Source of the DNA: JACOND01 sp965202795
GTDB taxonomy: Bacteria; Bdellovibrionota; Bdellovibrionia; Bdellovibrionales; UBA1609
Direction: 5' to 3'
Length of the DNA: 64,000 nt
Assembly (NCBI GenBank): GCA_965202795.1
Contig: OZ241848.1
Coordinates: forward strand, 2,046,001 to 2,110,000
In this document: piece after piece, positions 24,219 to 32,016 of the stretch
Layout: each line of letters begins with the position of its first letter
Position numbering within the stretch: the stretch's first letter is position 1
Made by a program: the position numbers and the translations under genes
The notes under the pieces: generated by a model
Seen by the model: only the letters and a program-made list of their open reading frames with translations
Databases searched by the model: none
Told to the model about the DNA's origin: nothing

Positions 24219-25409
24219 ATGAAAGCAAACATTTTCGGCAAGGGAAAAAAAGACAGTTCAAGGGGCAAAGCTGGCGGAGGCCGGCTCTCTGGACAGGCCT
24301 GCCATGCCGCGGAGGCGAGGGAACGGCCGCGAGGCCGCCCCGGCAAACAAGCCCGCAGGGGGGCTTCAGTCCATGACTCTTACTTCCGAAAGGTTTTTTC
24401 CAAAAAAAGATACACCCCCGACATCTTTCAGCTTGCGCTCCCTGAAAAACTCTACAATCTGCTGGACTGGAGCTCCCTGGAGGTCGAAATGAAAACCTTT
24501 CTAAGCGAGGAAATGAGAGAGAGGCGGACCGACATCCTCTGCTCTGTGAAAATTAAAAACGGCGGCGGACGGCTGGGCCTGCTGTTTCTTTTAGAGCACC
24601 GGAGCCACCAGGGAAAGGACATTCACCAGATTCTTCTGGAGTATCAGACTCCGGCTTACCGGGCCTTGAAGATGCCCATCATCCCAATTGTTCCCTACAG
24701 TGGAAAAAGGCCAAAGTGGACCCAGCCCCTGGACTTCCATGGCTCGCTGCTGCGGGATTTTAAGAGCCAGCTTTCGCCGGCCCAGTCCAGGGCCGCGGCG
24801 GAGGTTTGGGATGCAATAAAGGGGCATGTTCTGAACTTTCGTTATTTTCTGCTGAATTTGAGGGAGCTGGATGAGGGAAGGGCAGAGGGCTTGACTTCTC
24901 ATCCGGCATTGTTTATTCTGCAGTATATATGGGATTTGAAGGGGGATTGGGAGCGGGCTGAGCGGATTATTAAAAAGCTGTTTCGCATGGGGGCCGCTTT
25001 AAGCCTTGAGGACTGGAAGGCTCTAATAAACAAGGCTGTTGATTACATTTGCAGCGCTCATCCGAGGCGGTTTAACTGGGAGGTTTTAAAGGAGATCGAT
25101 AAAAAAGCCACAGGAGGGAAAAACTTTATGCAGTTTATAGACACAATGGAAGAGGTTGGCAAAAAAAACCGGCAGGTGGGCCGGCAGGAAGGCCGCCAAG
25201 AGGGCCGCCAAGAGGGCCGCCAAGAGGGCCGCCAAGAAGGCCGGCAGACAAGGGAGCGAGAGGTCATTTTCAATATGCTCCAGAAAAATTTGGAGATTTC
25301 TCTGATTTCTGAGGTGACCGGCCTGCCTGAAGCTGAAATTATCAAGTTCAAAAACGGCAAGCTGAAAAGCCAGCCGAAAGCGGGCGCTCAAAACGGCAAA
25401 GCTGAATGA
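24219..25409 (+). CDS. Rpn family PD-(D/E)XK nuclease (Rpn-3, long form)
   Basis: 396 residues; ATG 24219 after AGGAGGG. Nuclease region about 50-290: DSYFRKVFSKKRYTPD, RRTDILCSV (catalytic Asp), LLFLLEHRS (catalytic Glu), HQILLEYQ, and the PIIPIVPYSGKRPKW segment common to this family. The tail has six 4-residue repeats (GRQE period) and the conserved VTGLPEAEIIKFKNG. Residues about 20-48 are the translation of a palindromic repeat (24280-24350). Predicted toxin/nuclease as for the other two copies. Confidence 0.87.
   Translation: MKANIFGKGKKDSSRGKAGGGRLSGQACHAAEARERPRGRPGKQARRGASVHDSYFRKVFSKKRYTPDIFQLALPEKLYNLLDWSSLEVEMKTFLSEEMRERRTDILCSVKIKNGGGRLGLLFLLEHRSHQGKDIHQILLEYQTPAYRALKMPIIPIVPYSGKRPKWTQPLDFHGSLLRDFKSQLSPAQSRAAAEVWDAIKGHVLNFRYFLLNLRELDEGRAEGLTSHPALFILQYIWDLKGDWERAERIIKKLFRMGAALSLEDWKALINKAVDYICSAHPRRFNWEVLKEIDKKATGGKNFMQFIDTMEEVGKKNRQVGRQEGRQEGRQEGRQEGRQEGRQTREREVIFNMLQKNLEISLISEVTGLPEAEIIKFKNGKLKSQPKAGAQNGKAE
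24280..24350 (+). repeat. Palindromic repeat inside Rpn-3
   Basis: The order TCTGGACAGGC..GCCATGCCGCGGAGGCGAGGGAACGGCC..GGCCGCCCCGGCAAAC parallels the intergenic copy at 23675-23765. It is read in frame in the linker before the nuclease domain. Confidence 0.55.
25128..25409 (+). CDS. Internal in-frame short product of Rpn-3 (RpnS-like)
   Basis: AGGAGGG at 25112-25118 lies 9 nt before an in-frame ATG at 25128. The 93-residue product (MQFIDTMEEVGKKNRQ..) would consist of the repeat helix and conserved tail. Third independent instance in the window. No separate orphan copy follows this gene. Confidence 0.55.
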   Translation: MQFIDTMEEVGKKNRQVGRQEGRQEGRQEGRQEGRQEGRQTREREVIFNMLQKNLEISLISEVTGLPEAEIIKFKNGKLKSQPKAGAQNGKAE

Positions 25410-25879
25410 GCCGCGCGGCTTCGGGCTGCTTCTGGCTGTCCGGCTGCTTCTGGCTGTCCAGCTGCTTCTGGCTGTCCGGCAATAAAAGGCGGCGCGCATT
25501 GCCGCGCTGAAAGGCGCCTCCCCGCATAGCAGTCATTTCCCCCTGAAAAGGGCGGCCCGCCGCGCTCTCTCCGGCATCTTTTGCTTTTGCCAAAAAAATC
25601 ACCCGGATCCCAGCGCTGAGCCTGCGCTTTTCCGCAGAAGCGGCTGCAAAGCCGGCTCTTTAAGCAGATCCCAGCGCTGAGCCTGCTTTAGCCCTCGGCG
25701 CGAACCCCTGATTTTCCCGCAGGAGCGGCCGTCAAAATTAAGCAGTTAAAGAGGGCGCAATGAATCACATGGAAATTTACACAATCGCCTTTACAAAAAA
25801 ACAGCCGGGCTTTTTTTATGCCTCTCTGGAAATATCCGCCAGGGAAAACCGCTTAATGAAAATCAAGGGGTTTGAAGAT
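25410..25879. other. Intergenic region, no gene seen
   Basis: 470 bp. Starts with a small tandem of TTCTGGCTGTCC(a/g)GCTGC (25428-25480), then GC-rich repeats with two copies of CAGCGCTGAGCCTGC (25611, 25672). Open frames antisense to the His-rich gene are artefacts. Confidence 0.45.
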
Positions 25880-26458
25880 TTATTGAATCATTCCCAGCTC
25901 ATAATATTCGCCATATCCGTAATGGCCATGCTCGTAAAAAACGCAGGAGCAGGGGGCGCCCACAGGGGCGCAGGAGCTGGAAAAAACCGGCCCGGGGGGC
26001 GGAGTTTGCGCGCAGAAAAAAATAGAAGGCGGGAGCGAAATGCAGGCGGAAAACTGGGGCGGCTGGTGATTGAGGGCAAACTGCCGGCAGAATCGCCCCG
26101 ATCGGGCGCGGCAGACATCGCTGTATCCATAGCCGCAGGAGCTGTGGCCGGTATAGCCGCCGCAAATGGGCGGCGCGTAAGGGCTGTTATGATAGGGATC
26201 ATGGACATGCCCATGGTTATGGACATCGCAGGCTCCGCCTTCAGGATGAAAATGAGCATGCTCTCCCGCATGCTCATGAAGATGGGTGTGATGGATGGGG
26301 GGCGGCGGAAGAGGAGGCAGGGGCGGCAGAGGCGGGTAATGCCAGTATCCCCCCTGGCCCACAGCGGCTGAAAAGGGGGCGGCAGCCATGCCGGCCGCAA
26401 AAAAAAGCCCTGCAAGGCGAAAAAGCCAAGCCTTCTGATTTAATTTGATGTTTTTCAC
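25880..26458 (-). CDS. Exported His/Pro/Cys-rich protein, possible metal binder
   Basis: 192 residues, GTG start 7 nt after GGAGGG. Signal peptide (basic N-terminus, LFRLAGLFFAAGMAAAPFSA). Then a proline stretch PPLPPLPPLPPPP, a histidine cluster HHTHLHEHAGEHAHFHPEGG, more HNHGHVHDPYH, and some ten Cys in the second half. His-clusters of this kind bind zinc, nickel or copper in other proteins; here it is an inference. No homology recognised. Confidence 0.65.
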   Translation of the reverse strand: MKNIKLNQKAWLFRLAGLFFAAGMAAAPFSAAVGQGGYWHYPPLPPLPPLPPPPIHHTHLHEHAGEHAHFHPEGGACDVHNHGHVHDPYHNSPYAPPICGGYTGHSSCGYGYSDVCRARSGRFCRQFALNHQPPQFSACISLPPSIFFCAQTPPPGPVFSSSCAPVGAPCSCVFYEHGHYGYGEYYELGMIQ

Positions 26459-26579
26459 TGTCAGCCCTCCTTATTTGTTATTCTGCCCCGCTTTAGCTTA
26501 ATGCAGGCGCGGCTTTTCTCCGCAAACAAAAGGCAATATAACAGATAACTCCATTGCTGTCAAGCTTTTTTTGGCTTTG

Positions 26580-26710
26580 GATGTTTGTTGGGACGGCCTC
26601 CCGGCCGTTTCCGGATCGCCAGGGACGGGCAGGCCTTGGGTGTTTGTTGAGACGGGCCTCCCGGCCGCTCCCGGAGAGCGGCCGGCTTTTCCAGAGGGGC
26701 TGGCTCTGAG
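26580..26710 (+). repeat. Two palindromic repeat units between genes
   Basis: TGTTTGTTGGGACGGCC..GGCCGTTTCCGG at about 26583 and TGTTTGTTGAGACGGGCC..GGCCGCTCCCGG at about 26640, the second followed by the GGCTTTTCCAGAGGGGCTGG arm. A reference intergenic copy for the family. Confidence 0.7.
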
Positions 26711-26788
26711 GCGGCGAAAATCGCCGATAATTTAATGACAGCGCGCTCTTTGGCAGAGACATGCGCTTAAAAAATCGCCATTGATTGG

Positions 26789-26794
26789 TATAAT
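26789..26794 (+). promoter_or_regulatory. Extended -10 promoter, leaderless geometry
   Basis: TGGTATAAT gives an extended -10 with a perfect TATAAT, 9 nt before the ATG at 26804. No strong -35 is seen, as is usual with extended -10 sites. Confidence 0.6.
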
Positions 26795-26803
26795 AGAAAG
26801 GCG

Positions 26804-27832
26804 ATGCGGGCCGGATTTTTGCTGTTTTTGAGCGGTTTTTTCATGCTTTTTGAGGCGCTGTTTTGGGGCGCCGCCCCCTCAGCAGCCAAGGCTTTAGAGG
26901 CCGCAAAGCCCTCAGCATTCATGGCGGCGGCGGAAGGCCCGCCTTTAAAGCCTCCGCTGTCAGCCGGCCTCGCGGCCGGGACATCACCCAGCCAGCCGGC
27001 AGAAGCGCCATCTGGCCTGCCAGCCAAATCATCAGCCGGCTTTGCGGGCCAGCCGCTAAGCGCCCCCGCAGACCAGTCCTCCGCCAGCGCGGCGGCAGCC
27101 GGCAGGATCTCAAAAAAAAAGCCGGAGAACAAGGCCGGAGATACCCCTAAAACAGCCAGCCCTTTTCAGAAATGCCAAAAAAGCTCCGGCGGGGAGGTTT
27201 TGTTAAGGGAGAGCGCAAAGCTGGACTTTTATATCAAATTCAACTCTTTTAACTCAGAAAATATTAAGAAAGTTGTCAATGCCATCCTGGCTGCTGGCGG
27301 GAAAAGCCGCTGCCCGGCGGGCTGCCTCCAGGAAAACAGCTACAAGATCTATGTGACAGTCCGGCATGCCTCCACAGTCAGGGGCGGCGGCTGCCCGGCG
27401 GACCAGGCGCGCGAGTCTTATTCTTTTAAAAAGGAGTTTGCGATTAAGACAGGAGACAGCTCCCCCCGCGCAGACTCCGCAAAACCTGGGGAAAAAGCAG
27501 CCTCAAAAAAAGCCGCCATGCTGGAAACCGGCCGGCAAATGAACAAGTGGCTGGCCAAAACTTTTGTCTACCCCTACCTGCCTTTTCCCCTGCGAAGCTC
27601 CACAAAAGAGCACCGCCAGACCCTTAAATCCGCCTGCCCCTCATGCTCTTTTCAGCTGGCTTATGATTATGTGTTTGCGGCGGACGGCAGGCTGTCCCTT
27701 AATCTTGATGTAAAATGCGGCGCTTTAAAGGAGTCTCTGCTTTCGCCCCTGAAGATTGAGCTGGCTGTAAGCCGCCGCTGGCAATGCAAGCCCCCAAAGC
27801 CGGCTGGCAAGCCTTGGCCGGCTCAGTCCTGA
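26804..27832 (+). CDS. Exported hypothetical protein
   Basis: 342 residues. Signal peptide MRAGFLLFLSGFFMLFEALF; a long Ala/Pro/Ser-rich linker (about 25-115) partly encoded by palindrome-like DNA (26965-27000); then a Cys-containing domain with FYIKFNSFNSENIKKVVNAIL, two CPxGC-like motifs (CPAGC, CPSC) and a beta-rich end (LSLNLDVKCGALKES). No recognised family. Its 3' end overlaps the rmuC remnant tail to tail. Confidence 0.6.
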   Translation: MRAGFLLFLSGFFMLFEALFWGAAPSAAKALEAAKPSAFMAAAEGPPLKPPLSAGLAAGTSPSQPAEAPSGLPAKSSAGFAGQPLSAPADQSSASAAAAGRISKKKPENKAGDTPKTASPFQKCQKSSGGEVLLRESAKLDFYIKFNSFNSENIKKVVNAILAAGGKSRCPAGCLQENSYKIYVTVRHASTVRGGGCPADQARESYSFKKEFAIKTGDSSPRADSAKPGEKAASKKAAMLETGRQMNKWLAKTFVYPYLPFPLRSSTKEHRQTLKSACPSCSFQLAYDYVFAADGRLSLNLDVKCGALKESLLSPLKIELAVSRRWQCKPPKPAGKPWPAQS

Positions 27833-28150
27833 TGAAAGCTTGAGGGCAGTTTTTTTCTGACCCCTCTGGCGCCTAAATTTTTGATCTGATCCATCTCGCT
27901 AATGAGGCTGGCGCTCCTGTTTTCCAGACTGCGCTTTGGCCCCATTTGTCTCAGCTGATCTGTTTTTCTGATCAGGCCGCCGCGCCCATGCAGCTGCCTC
28001 TTAGCCTTTTCGTAAGAGTCTCTGGCCGCTTTCAGCCCTTTGTCAATTTGATCCATAGATTCCAAAAATCCGGCAAACTTGTCATAGAGCATGCCCCCCC
28101 GCCGCGCAATTTCCGCGGCGCTTATGCTCCGCAGCTTTTCCAGAGCATAA
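27823..28150 (-). pseudogene. rmuC: RmuC C-terminal remnant
   Basis: The open frame EVYALEKLRSISAAEIARRGG, then MLYDKFAGFLESMDQIDKGL and GRGGLIRKTDQLRQMG matches the C-terminal part of RmuC family proteins (LYDKFVGFV..GRGNL..A..L). An in-frame stop lies just upstream, and the coiled coil and nuclease-fold parts are missing. Only about 100 of the usual 400-plus residues remain, so it is a degraded gene. Confidence 0.65.
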
Positions 28151-28194
28151 ACCTCATGACATCCTCATGTCAAGCAAAAAGCTGCCCGGCAAAA

Positions 28195-28797
28195 TCAGGC
28201 CGGGCCGCCTTTTGTTATGCGCGCTTTGGCCTCAGCAATGGAGTCCAAAAGCTGATAAAGCTTTGCCTTTGCCCGCCGGCGCTGTCTTCTCCAGATTTTT
28301 TCGGCGCCTTCAGCATTTTGGGCGTCTTGCTCGCCTTGGAAGCCGGAAGAATCCCGCGCGCTCCAGGCTTTGAGCTTGTTTTGTCTGAGAATCCTGAGAC
28401 AGCCGGGAAGGCGCCGGGCAGCGCCGCGCAAAGCAAGCTTTTCGCCATAAACCATGGCTTTAATCAAAAGCAGGGCCTCCATGTCTTTTTTAAAATAAAG
28501 CCTCTGCCCCCCATTCAGCTTTTTGGGCCTTAAAGCGGGGATTCGGCTTTCCCAAAACCGCAGAACATGGGGCTTTAGGCCAAGAAGCCTGGCCGCCTCT
28601 CCGATTTTAAAATTCAATTTGCCGGGAAGAGCCTCAGCCTGAAGCTGGACAGCCTCAAGGACAGAGCTTTCAGAGCCGCCGAAGGCCTCAAGAGCGCGGC
28701 CCATGGAGGGAGCCTGCTCCCTCCTCCCGGCGCCCCTCCCCTTCACAGAGGGGCCGGCTTTGGGGCGGGTCTCTTTTGTTTTTTCCGCCGCCGGCAT
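28195..28797 (-). CDS. MerR-family transcriptional regulator
   Basis: 200 residues. A variable N-terminus (1-58) precedes the winged helix FKIGEAARLLGLKPHVLRFWESRIPALRP..GGQRLYFKKDMEALLLIKAMVYGE (60-125), the classic MerR DNA-binding domain. The C-terminus is basic and helical without an obvious metal-binding loop. Directly downstream of ihfA (5-nt gap); an ihfA-merR pair is common in delta-proteobacteria, where it usually follows pheT rather than rpsG. Confidence 0.85.
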   Translation of the reverse strand: MPAAEKTKETRPKAGPSVKGRGAGRREQAPSMGRALEAFGGSESSVLEAVQLQAEALPGKLNFKIGEAARLLGLKPHVLRFWESRIPALRPKKLNGGQRLYFKKDMEALLLIKAMVYGEKLALRGAARRLPGCLRILRQNKLKAWSARDSSGFQGEQDAQNAEGAEKIWRRQRRRAKAKLYQLLDSIAEAKARITKGGPA

Positions 28798-28802
28798 AAG
28801 AT

Positions 28803-29135
28803 TTAGCTCCTGCCGCTTTTTGCTGATTTCCTGCCGCCTGATGTTTTAAAGAGCTTTCGCGCGGCGGGGCTTGGATGAAAAGACACTGCCCGGCGCGCTG
28901 TGATGCGAAGGCGCCTGCCTGTGGCGGGGTTTCGCCCTTTTCTGGATTTTTTGTCTTTGACGGAAAATGTTCCGAAGCCGTGGATTTTTATCCCCTGCCC
29001 GCTTTTCAAGCGGCTTTTAATAATAAAAAGCAGCCGCTCTAAAAGCTCTGCGTTAAATTTTTTGGAATGCCCCAGCTTTTCATAAAGGGCTTCCGCCAGA
29101 TCAGCTTTTGTAATGGATTTTTTTTTCTTTTTCAC
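28803..29135 (-). CDS. ihfA: Integration host factor alpha / HU family protein
   Basis: 110 residues with GTG start at 29135. Core: SITKADLAEALYEKLG, IKSRLKSGQGIKIHGFGTF and the DNA-inserting beta arm GRNPATGRRLRITARRAVSFHPS. It bends DNA as a dimer. N-terminal poly-Lys and basic C-terminal tail are extra. The GTG start overlaps the stop codon of the methyltransferase remnant (GTGA), so translation could be coupled. Could alternatively be an HU homolog. Confidence 0.88.
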   Translation of the reverse strand: MKKKKKSITKADLAEALYEKLGHSKKFNAELLERLLFIIKSRLKSGQGIKIHGFGTFSVKDKKSRKGRNPATGRRLRITARRAVSFHPSPAARKLFKTSGGRKSAKSGRS

Positions 29136-29296
29136 CGCAAGTTATTGGAAAGGGTTTCAATGGCTTGAGGGCAGGAGTCAATCATAAAGCCGGTTTTAAA
29201 GCCCGCATGGCTGAAGCCCAGGCTGAGGCCGCCGGCCCCGGCAAATAAATCCAGAATTTTGATATGGCTTAAGCCGGGCTGTGTCTGAAAAGCCAC
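29132..29296 (-). pseudogene. DNA cytosine-5 methyltransferase N-terminal remnant
   Basis: A 54-codon frame from a GTG at 29296 contains HIKILDLFAGAGGLSLGF, the unmistakable SAM-binding motif I at the start of C5-methyltransferases, then AGFKTGFMIDSCPQAIETL (motif II region), and ends at TGA overlapping the ihfA start. It is in frame with rpsG behind its TAA stop. The catalytic Pro-Cys motif and all else are missing. The leading codons coincide with the 15-bp core of the element-end-like repeat. Confidence 0.75.
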
Positions 29297-29302
29297 AGCA
29301 GC

Positions 29303-29782
29303 TTACCAGTTGTAGTGGGAGAAGGCGCGGTTGGATTCGGCCATGCGATGGGCCTCCTCCCGCTTTTTTACAGAGCTGCCGCGGCCATGATAGGCGTCCA
29401 GCAGCTCCTGGGCCAGGCTTTCAAACATGTCTTTGCCTTTTCGGCGCCGGGCATGATGGGCAAGCCAGCGCATAGCCAGAGCCAGCCGCCTTGCTGGCCG
29501 CACATCCACAGGGACCTGATAGGTCGCGCCCCCCACCCGGCGGGAGCGAACCTCCAGCGAGGGCTTGCAGTTTTCCACCGCCTTTTTGAATACCGCCAGA
29601 GGCTCCTCTTTGGCCCCAGACTCTTTGATTTTGTCCAAGGCTCTATAAAGAATCTGGCGGGCTTTTTCCTTTTTGCCGTCCCACATCAGCTTGTTGATGA
29701 AGCGGGAGACCATGACATCCCCGTAGACAGGATCAGGCTTGACAGCCCGGACAAGGCTTCGTTTTTTTCGCCTTCTGGACAT
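29303..29782 (-). CDS. rpsG: 30S ribosomal protein S7
   Basis: 159 residues, normal length. Starts MSRRRKKRSLVRAVKPDPVYGD; core MWDGKKEKARQILYRALDKIKE, VGGATYQVPVDVRPARR and AMRWLAHHARRRKGKDMFESLAQELLDAYHGRGSSVKKREEAHRMAE. Binds 16S rRNA 3' major domain and organises the small-subunit head. Follows rpsL by 3 nt, the usual str-operon order; fusA and tuf do not follow. Confidence 0.96.
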   Translation of the reverse strand: MSRRRKKRSLVRAVKPDPVYGDVMVSRFINKLMWDGKKEKARQILYRALDKIKESGAKEEPLAVFKKAVENCKPSLEVRSRRVGGATYQVPVDVRPARRLALAMRWLAHHARRRKGKDMFESLAQELLDAYHGRGSSVKKREEAHRMAESNRAFSHYNW

Positions 29783-29785
29783 AAA

Positions 29786-30160
29786 TCACTTTTTGGGCTT
29801 TTTGGCGCCGTATTTTGAGCGCCCCCTCTTCCGGTTGGCAACTCCCTGTGTGTCCAAAATCCCCCGGATAATGTGATAGCGGACCCCCGGCAGATCTTTC
29901 ACTTTGCCGCCCCGGACCAAAACCACGCTGTGCTCCTGAAGGTTATGGCCGATGCCGGGGATATAGGCATTGACCTCAAAGCCGGTGGAGAGCTTGACTC
30001 TGGCGACTTTTCTGAGCGCGGAGTTTGGCTTCTTGGGCGTGGTTGTGAAAACCCTTGAGCAGACCCCCCGCCTCTGCGGGCAGCCGGCCAGGGCCGGGGA
30101 TTTTGTTTTCAGCCGGAAGGTTTTCCTCGGCTTTTTTATCAGCTGGTTGACTGTGGGCAT
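29786..30160 (-). CDS. rpsL: 30S ribosomal protein S12
   Basis: 124 residues from the ATG at 30160 (MPTVNQLIKKPRKTF). Contains TTPKKPNSALRKVARVKLS and the decoding-site loop IPGIGHNLQEHSVVLVRGGKVKDLPGVRYHIIRG. The streptomycin-site Lys in TPKKPNS is intact, as in sensitive strains. Acts in the decoding centre. Normally close behind rpoC; here about 10 kb away. Confidence 0.96.
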   Translation of the reverse strand: MPTVNQLIKKPRKTFRLKTKSPALAGCPQRRGVCSRVFTTTPKKPNSALRKVARVKLSTGFEVNAYIPGIGHNLQEHSVVLVRGGKVKDLPGVRYHIIRGILDTQGVANRKRGRSKYGAKKPKK

Positions 30161-30592
30161 TATGGCCTCCAAACTCTCCGCAAAAAACAGGCCCCGCGAA
30201 ACAAAGCCGCCGGGCGCGCGGGCGGCGAAAAGGCCTGAAAACCCGCCCTCATAGGCTCGATCATTGCCCCGCCGCGGGCCGGAAGTCAAGGATTTTTCTG
30301 GTTTTTTTAACAGCCTGATAATTTTTGGGCCGGCCTGGCGGCTGTTCCGCGGGGCGGCAGCCCTCTCCAAAGGAGGCTTGTTTGTGGGGCCAAGCCCTCT
30401 GCCAGAACAGGCCCGCGGCCCTCAAATCAAGCTGCCCACGGCAGAAGCTGTCCACGGCAGAAGCTGCCCACGGCAGAAGCTGTCCCCGGCGGCGGCTGCC
30501 CACGGCAGAAGCTGTCCCCGGCGGCGGCTGCCCACGGCAGAAGCTGTCCACGGCAGAAGCTGCCCACGGCAGGAGCTGCCCACGGCGGCGGC
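30161..30592. other. Region between ThiB-like gene and rpsL, with 16-bp tandem repeat
   Basis: 30431-30590 is ten copies of a 16-bp unit GCTG(c/t)CC(a/c)CGGC(ag/gg)(a/c)(a/g). 30320-30350 carries a palindromic repeat relative. The rest is the rpsL upstream region; no gene is supported. Confidence 0.7.
30431..30590. repeat. 16-bp tandem repeat, ten copies
   Basis: Units alternate between CCCACGGCAGAA, TCCACGGCAGAA and TCCCCGGCGGCG variants of GCTG-led 16-mers. It ends 2 nt before the stop of the ThiB-like gene. Confidence 0.85.
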
Positions 30593-32005
30593 TCAGCGCA
30601 TGGCCCGCTCCCAAAGGCTTAAAAGCCGCTTTTTTTGACTCATAAACTGATCCAGATTTTTGTAGGAAATGGCTTTGGCTGAGCCTAAGCCGGCAAAAGC
30701 GGCGGATTTTTGCATCCCTCCGCGGGCGGGAAGCATGTAATGGCTCTCCATAATGATTTTCTGAGCCTCCCTGGAGAGCAAAAAGCCGGCAAACCCGCGC
30801 GCCAGGCCGCAGCTTGCGCAGCCGGCGGGAAGGGCGGCAAACTCAACATGAACAGGATGCCCCTCCCGAAAGCGCGCAAACCTATAGGCGCCGCCGGCCT
30901 CCTCCTCTATGTGATAGGCCAAAGATGTCAGATAGGAGAGGCTCATATCCACCCTCCCCTTTTGAAAGAAGCCATAAGAGCGCGACCAGGAAAAAACCGG
31001 CCCGTAAATCCTGGGCCTCAGCCGGGCGAGAAAAGCCTTGATCCCGCGCAAATCGCCGCCAAAGGCCTGATAAATCCAGTAATAAAGCTGCATCCCCAAA
31101 ACGCTTGTCCGCGGATCGGGAAAAGATATCTGGCCCTGAAGCTCAGGCAGCTGGCGCAGGCTGATGATCTCAGATGCCCGAAGGCCCCGCTTTGCCTGCG
31201 GCTTGAAGGTTTGATGTCCCGCTTTAGGAGGCTGGCTGCCATCCGTCGGGGCGCGGGCAAAGCGGCTGCTTTTCGCGCTGTTTTTTCCCCGCCCGGCAGA
31301 TGATTCTTTGTATAAAAAGCCAACAGGCGCCCAGTCAATGGGCAGAAAAAACGGCCGGGAATCCAAAGGCAGGCCCTCAAACAAAGCCTCTTTGACCAAA
31401 GCCTGTTCTGGAGCCTGGGGCTGTCCCGCGGCGGCAGGCTCTTCAGAAAAGCCTCCGCTGGAATGGCCGGCGGGCGCCGCCAAGCTGTGTATATGCCGCT
31501 CCGATGAGCTGGAGGCTTGGCCCTCCGGTGAGACAGGGATCTGGCGGTCCGGCTCGCGAATGAGCGCATACAAGCCGTCAAGAGGCTGCCATTTAAGGCG
31601 GGCGGCCGCCCGCGCGCTGATTTGATCCAGCCCGACAATCAAATCCACAGAGGGGTAGACAAAAAGCCGCTGAATCAGGGCTGTGGAATCCTCCGACACC
31701 AGCCACTGTATTTTGCAGCCGCAAAAGCTCTCAAAACGGCTTTTCAGCTTCCGGCCGGGTCCGTAGACCCCGGCAAAAGAGCTGTAAGTCAAAACCATAA
31801 GCCGCTTTTTTTTCTGATTTTTTGGCTGGCCTGATGGCTGATCTAACAGCTGGCCTGCTTCCTGGCCTGCCGGCTTGTCTTTTGACAGGGAGCTTAAGCC
31901 CTTGAAAAGCAAAAGGGCAGACAGCAGGCCAGGGGCCGCGAAGGCTGCTGCCAAAGCCCAAAGGCGGGCTTGTTTGTTTTGCGGGCAAAATCTTGGCCGG
32001 GGCAT
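30593..32005 (-). CDS. Thiamine-type ABC transporter substrate-binding protein (ThiB-like)
   Basis: 470 residues. N-terminal membrane/signal segment (LWALAAAFAAPGLLSALLLF), then motifs matching ThiB in order: VLTYSSFAGVYGPGRKLKSRFE, CGCKIQWLVSEDSTALIQRL, DLIVGLD, FFLPIDWAPVGFLYK, DPRTSVLGMQLYYWIYQAFGG, WSRSYGFFQKGRVDMSLSYLTSLAYHI and REGHPVHVEFAAL. ThiB binds thiamine and its phosphates in the periplasm. About 140 residues longer than ThiB owing to linkers of low complexity (150-200, 235-280). No thiP/thiQ permease genes are near. Confidence 0.78.
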   Translation of the reverse strand: MPRPRFCPQNKQARLWALAAAFAAPGLLSALLLFKGLSSLSKDKPAGQEAGQLLDQPSGQPKNQKKKRLMVLTYSSFAGVYGPGRKLKSRFESFCGCKIQWLVSEDSTALIQRLFVYPSVDLIVGLDQISARAAARLKWQPLDGLYALIREPDRQIPVSPEGQASSSSERHIHSLAAPAGHSSGGFSEEPAAAGQPQAPEQALVKEALFEGLPLDSRPFFLPIDWAPVGFLYKESSAGRGKNSAKSSRFARAPTDGSQPPKAGHQTFKPQAKRGLRASEIISLRQLPELQGQISFPDPRTSVLGMQLYYWIYQAFGGDLRGIKAFLARLRPRIYGPVFSWSRSYGFFQKGRVDMSLSYLTSLAYHIEEEAGGAYRFARFREGHPVHVEFAALPAGCASCGLARGFAGFLLSREAQKIIMESHYMLPARGGMQKSAAFAGLGSAKAISYKNLDQFMSQKKRLLSLWERAMR

Positions 32006-32016
32006 AAGAGCAAAGA

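Noticed and set aside
29786..30370. 194-residue version of S12
   Set aside because: The S12 family starts MPTVNQL at 30160; the upstream part is antisense-like low complexity.
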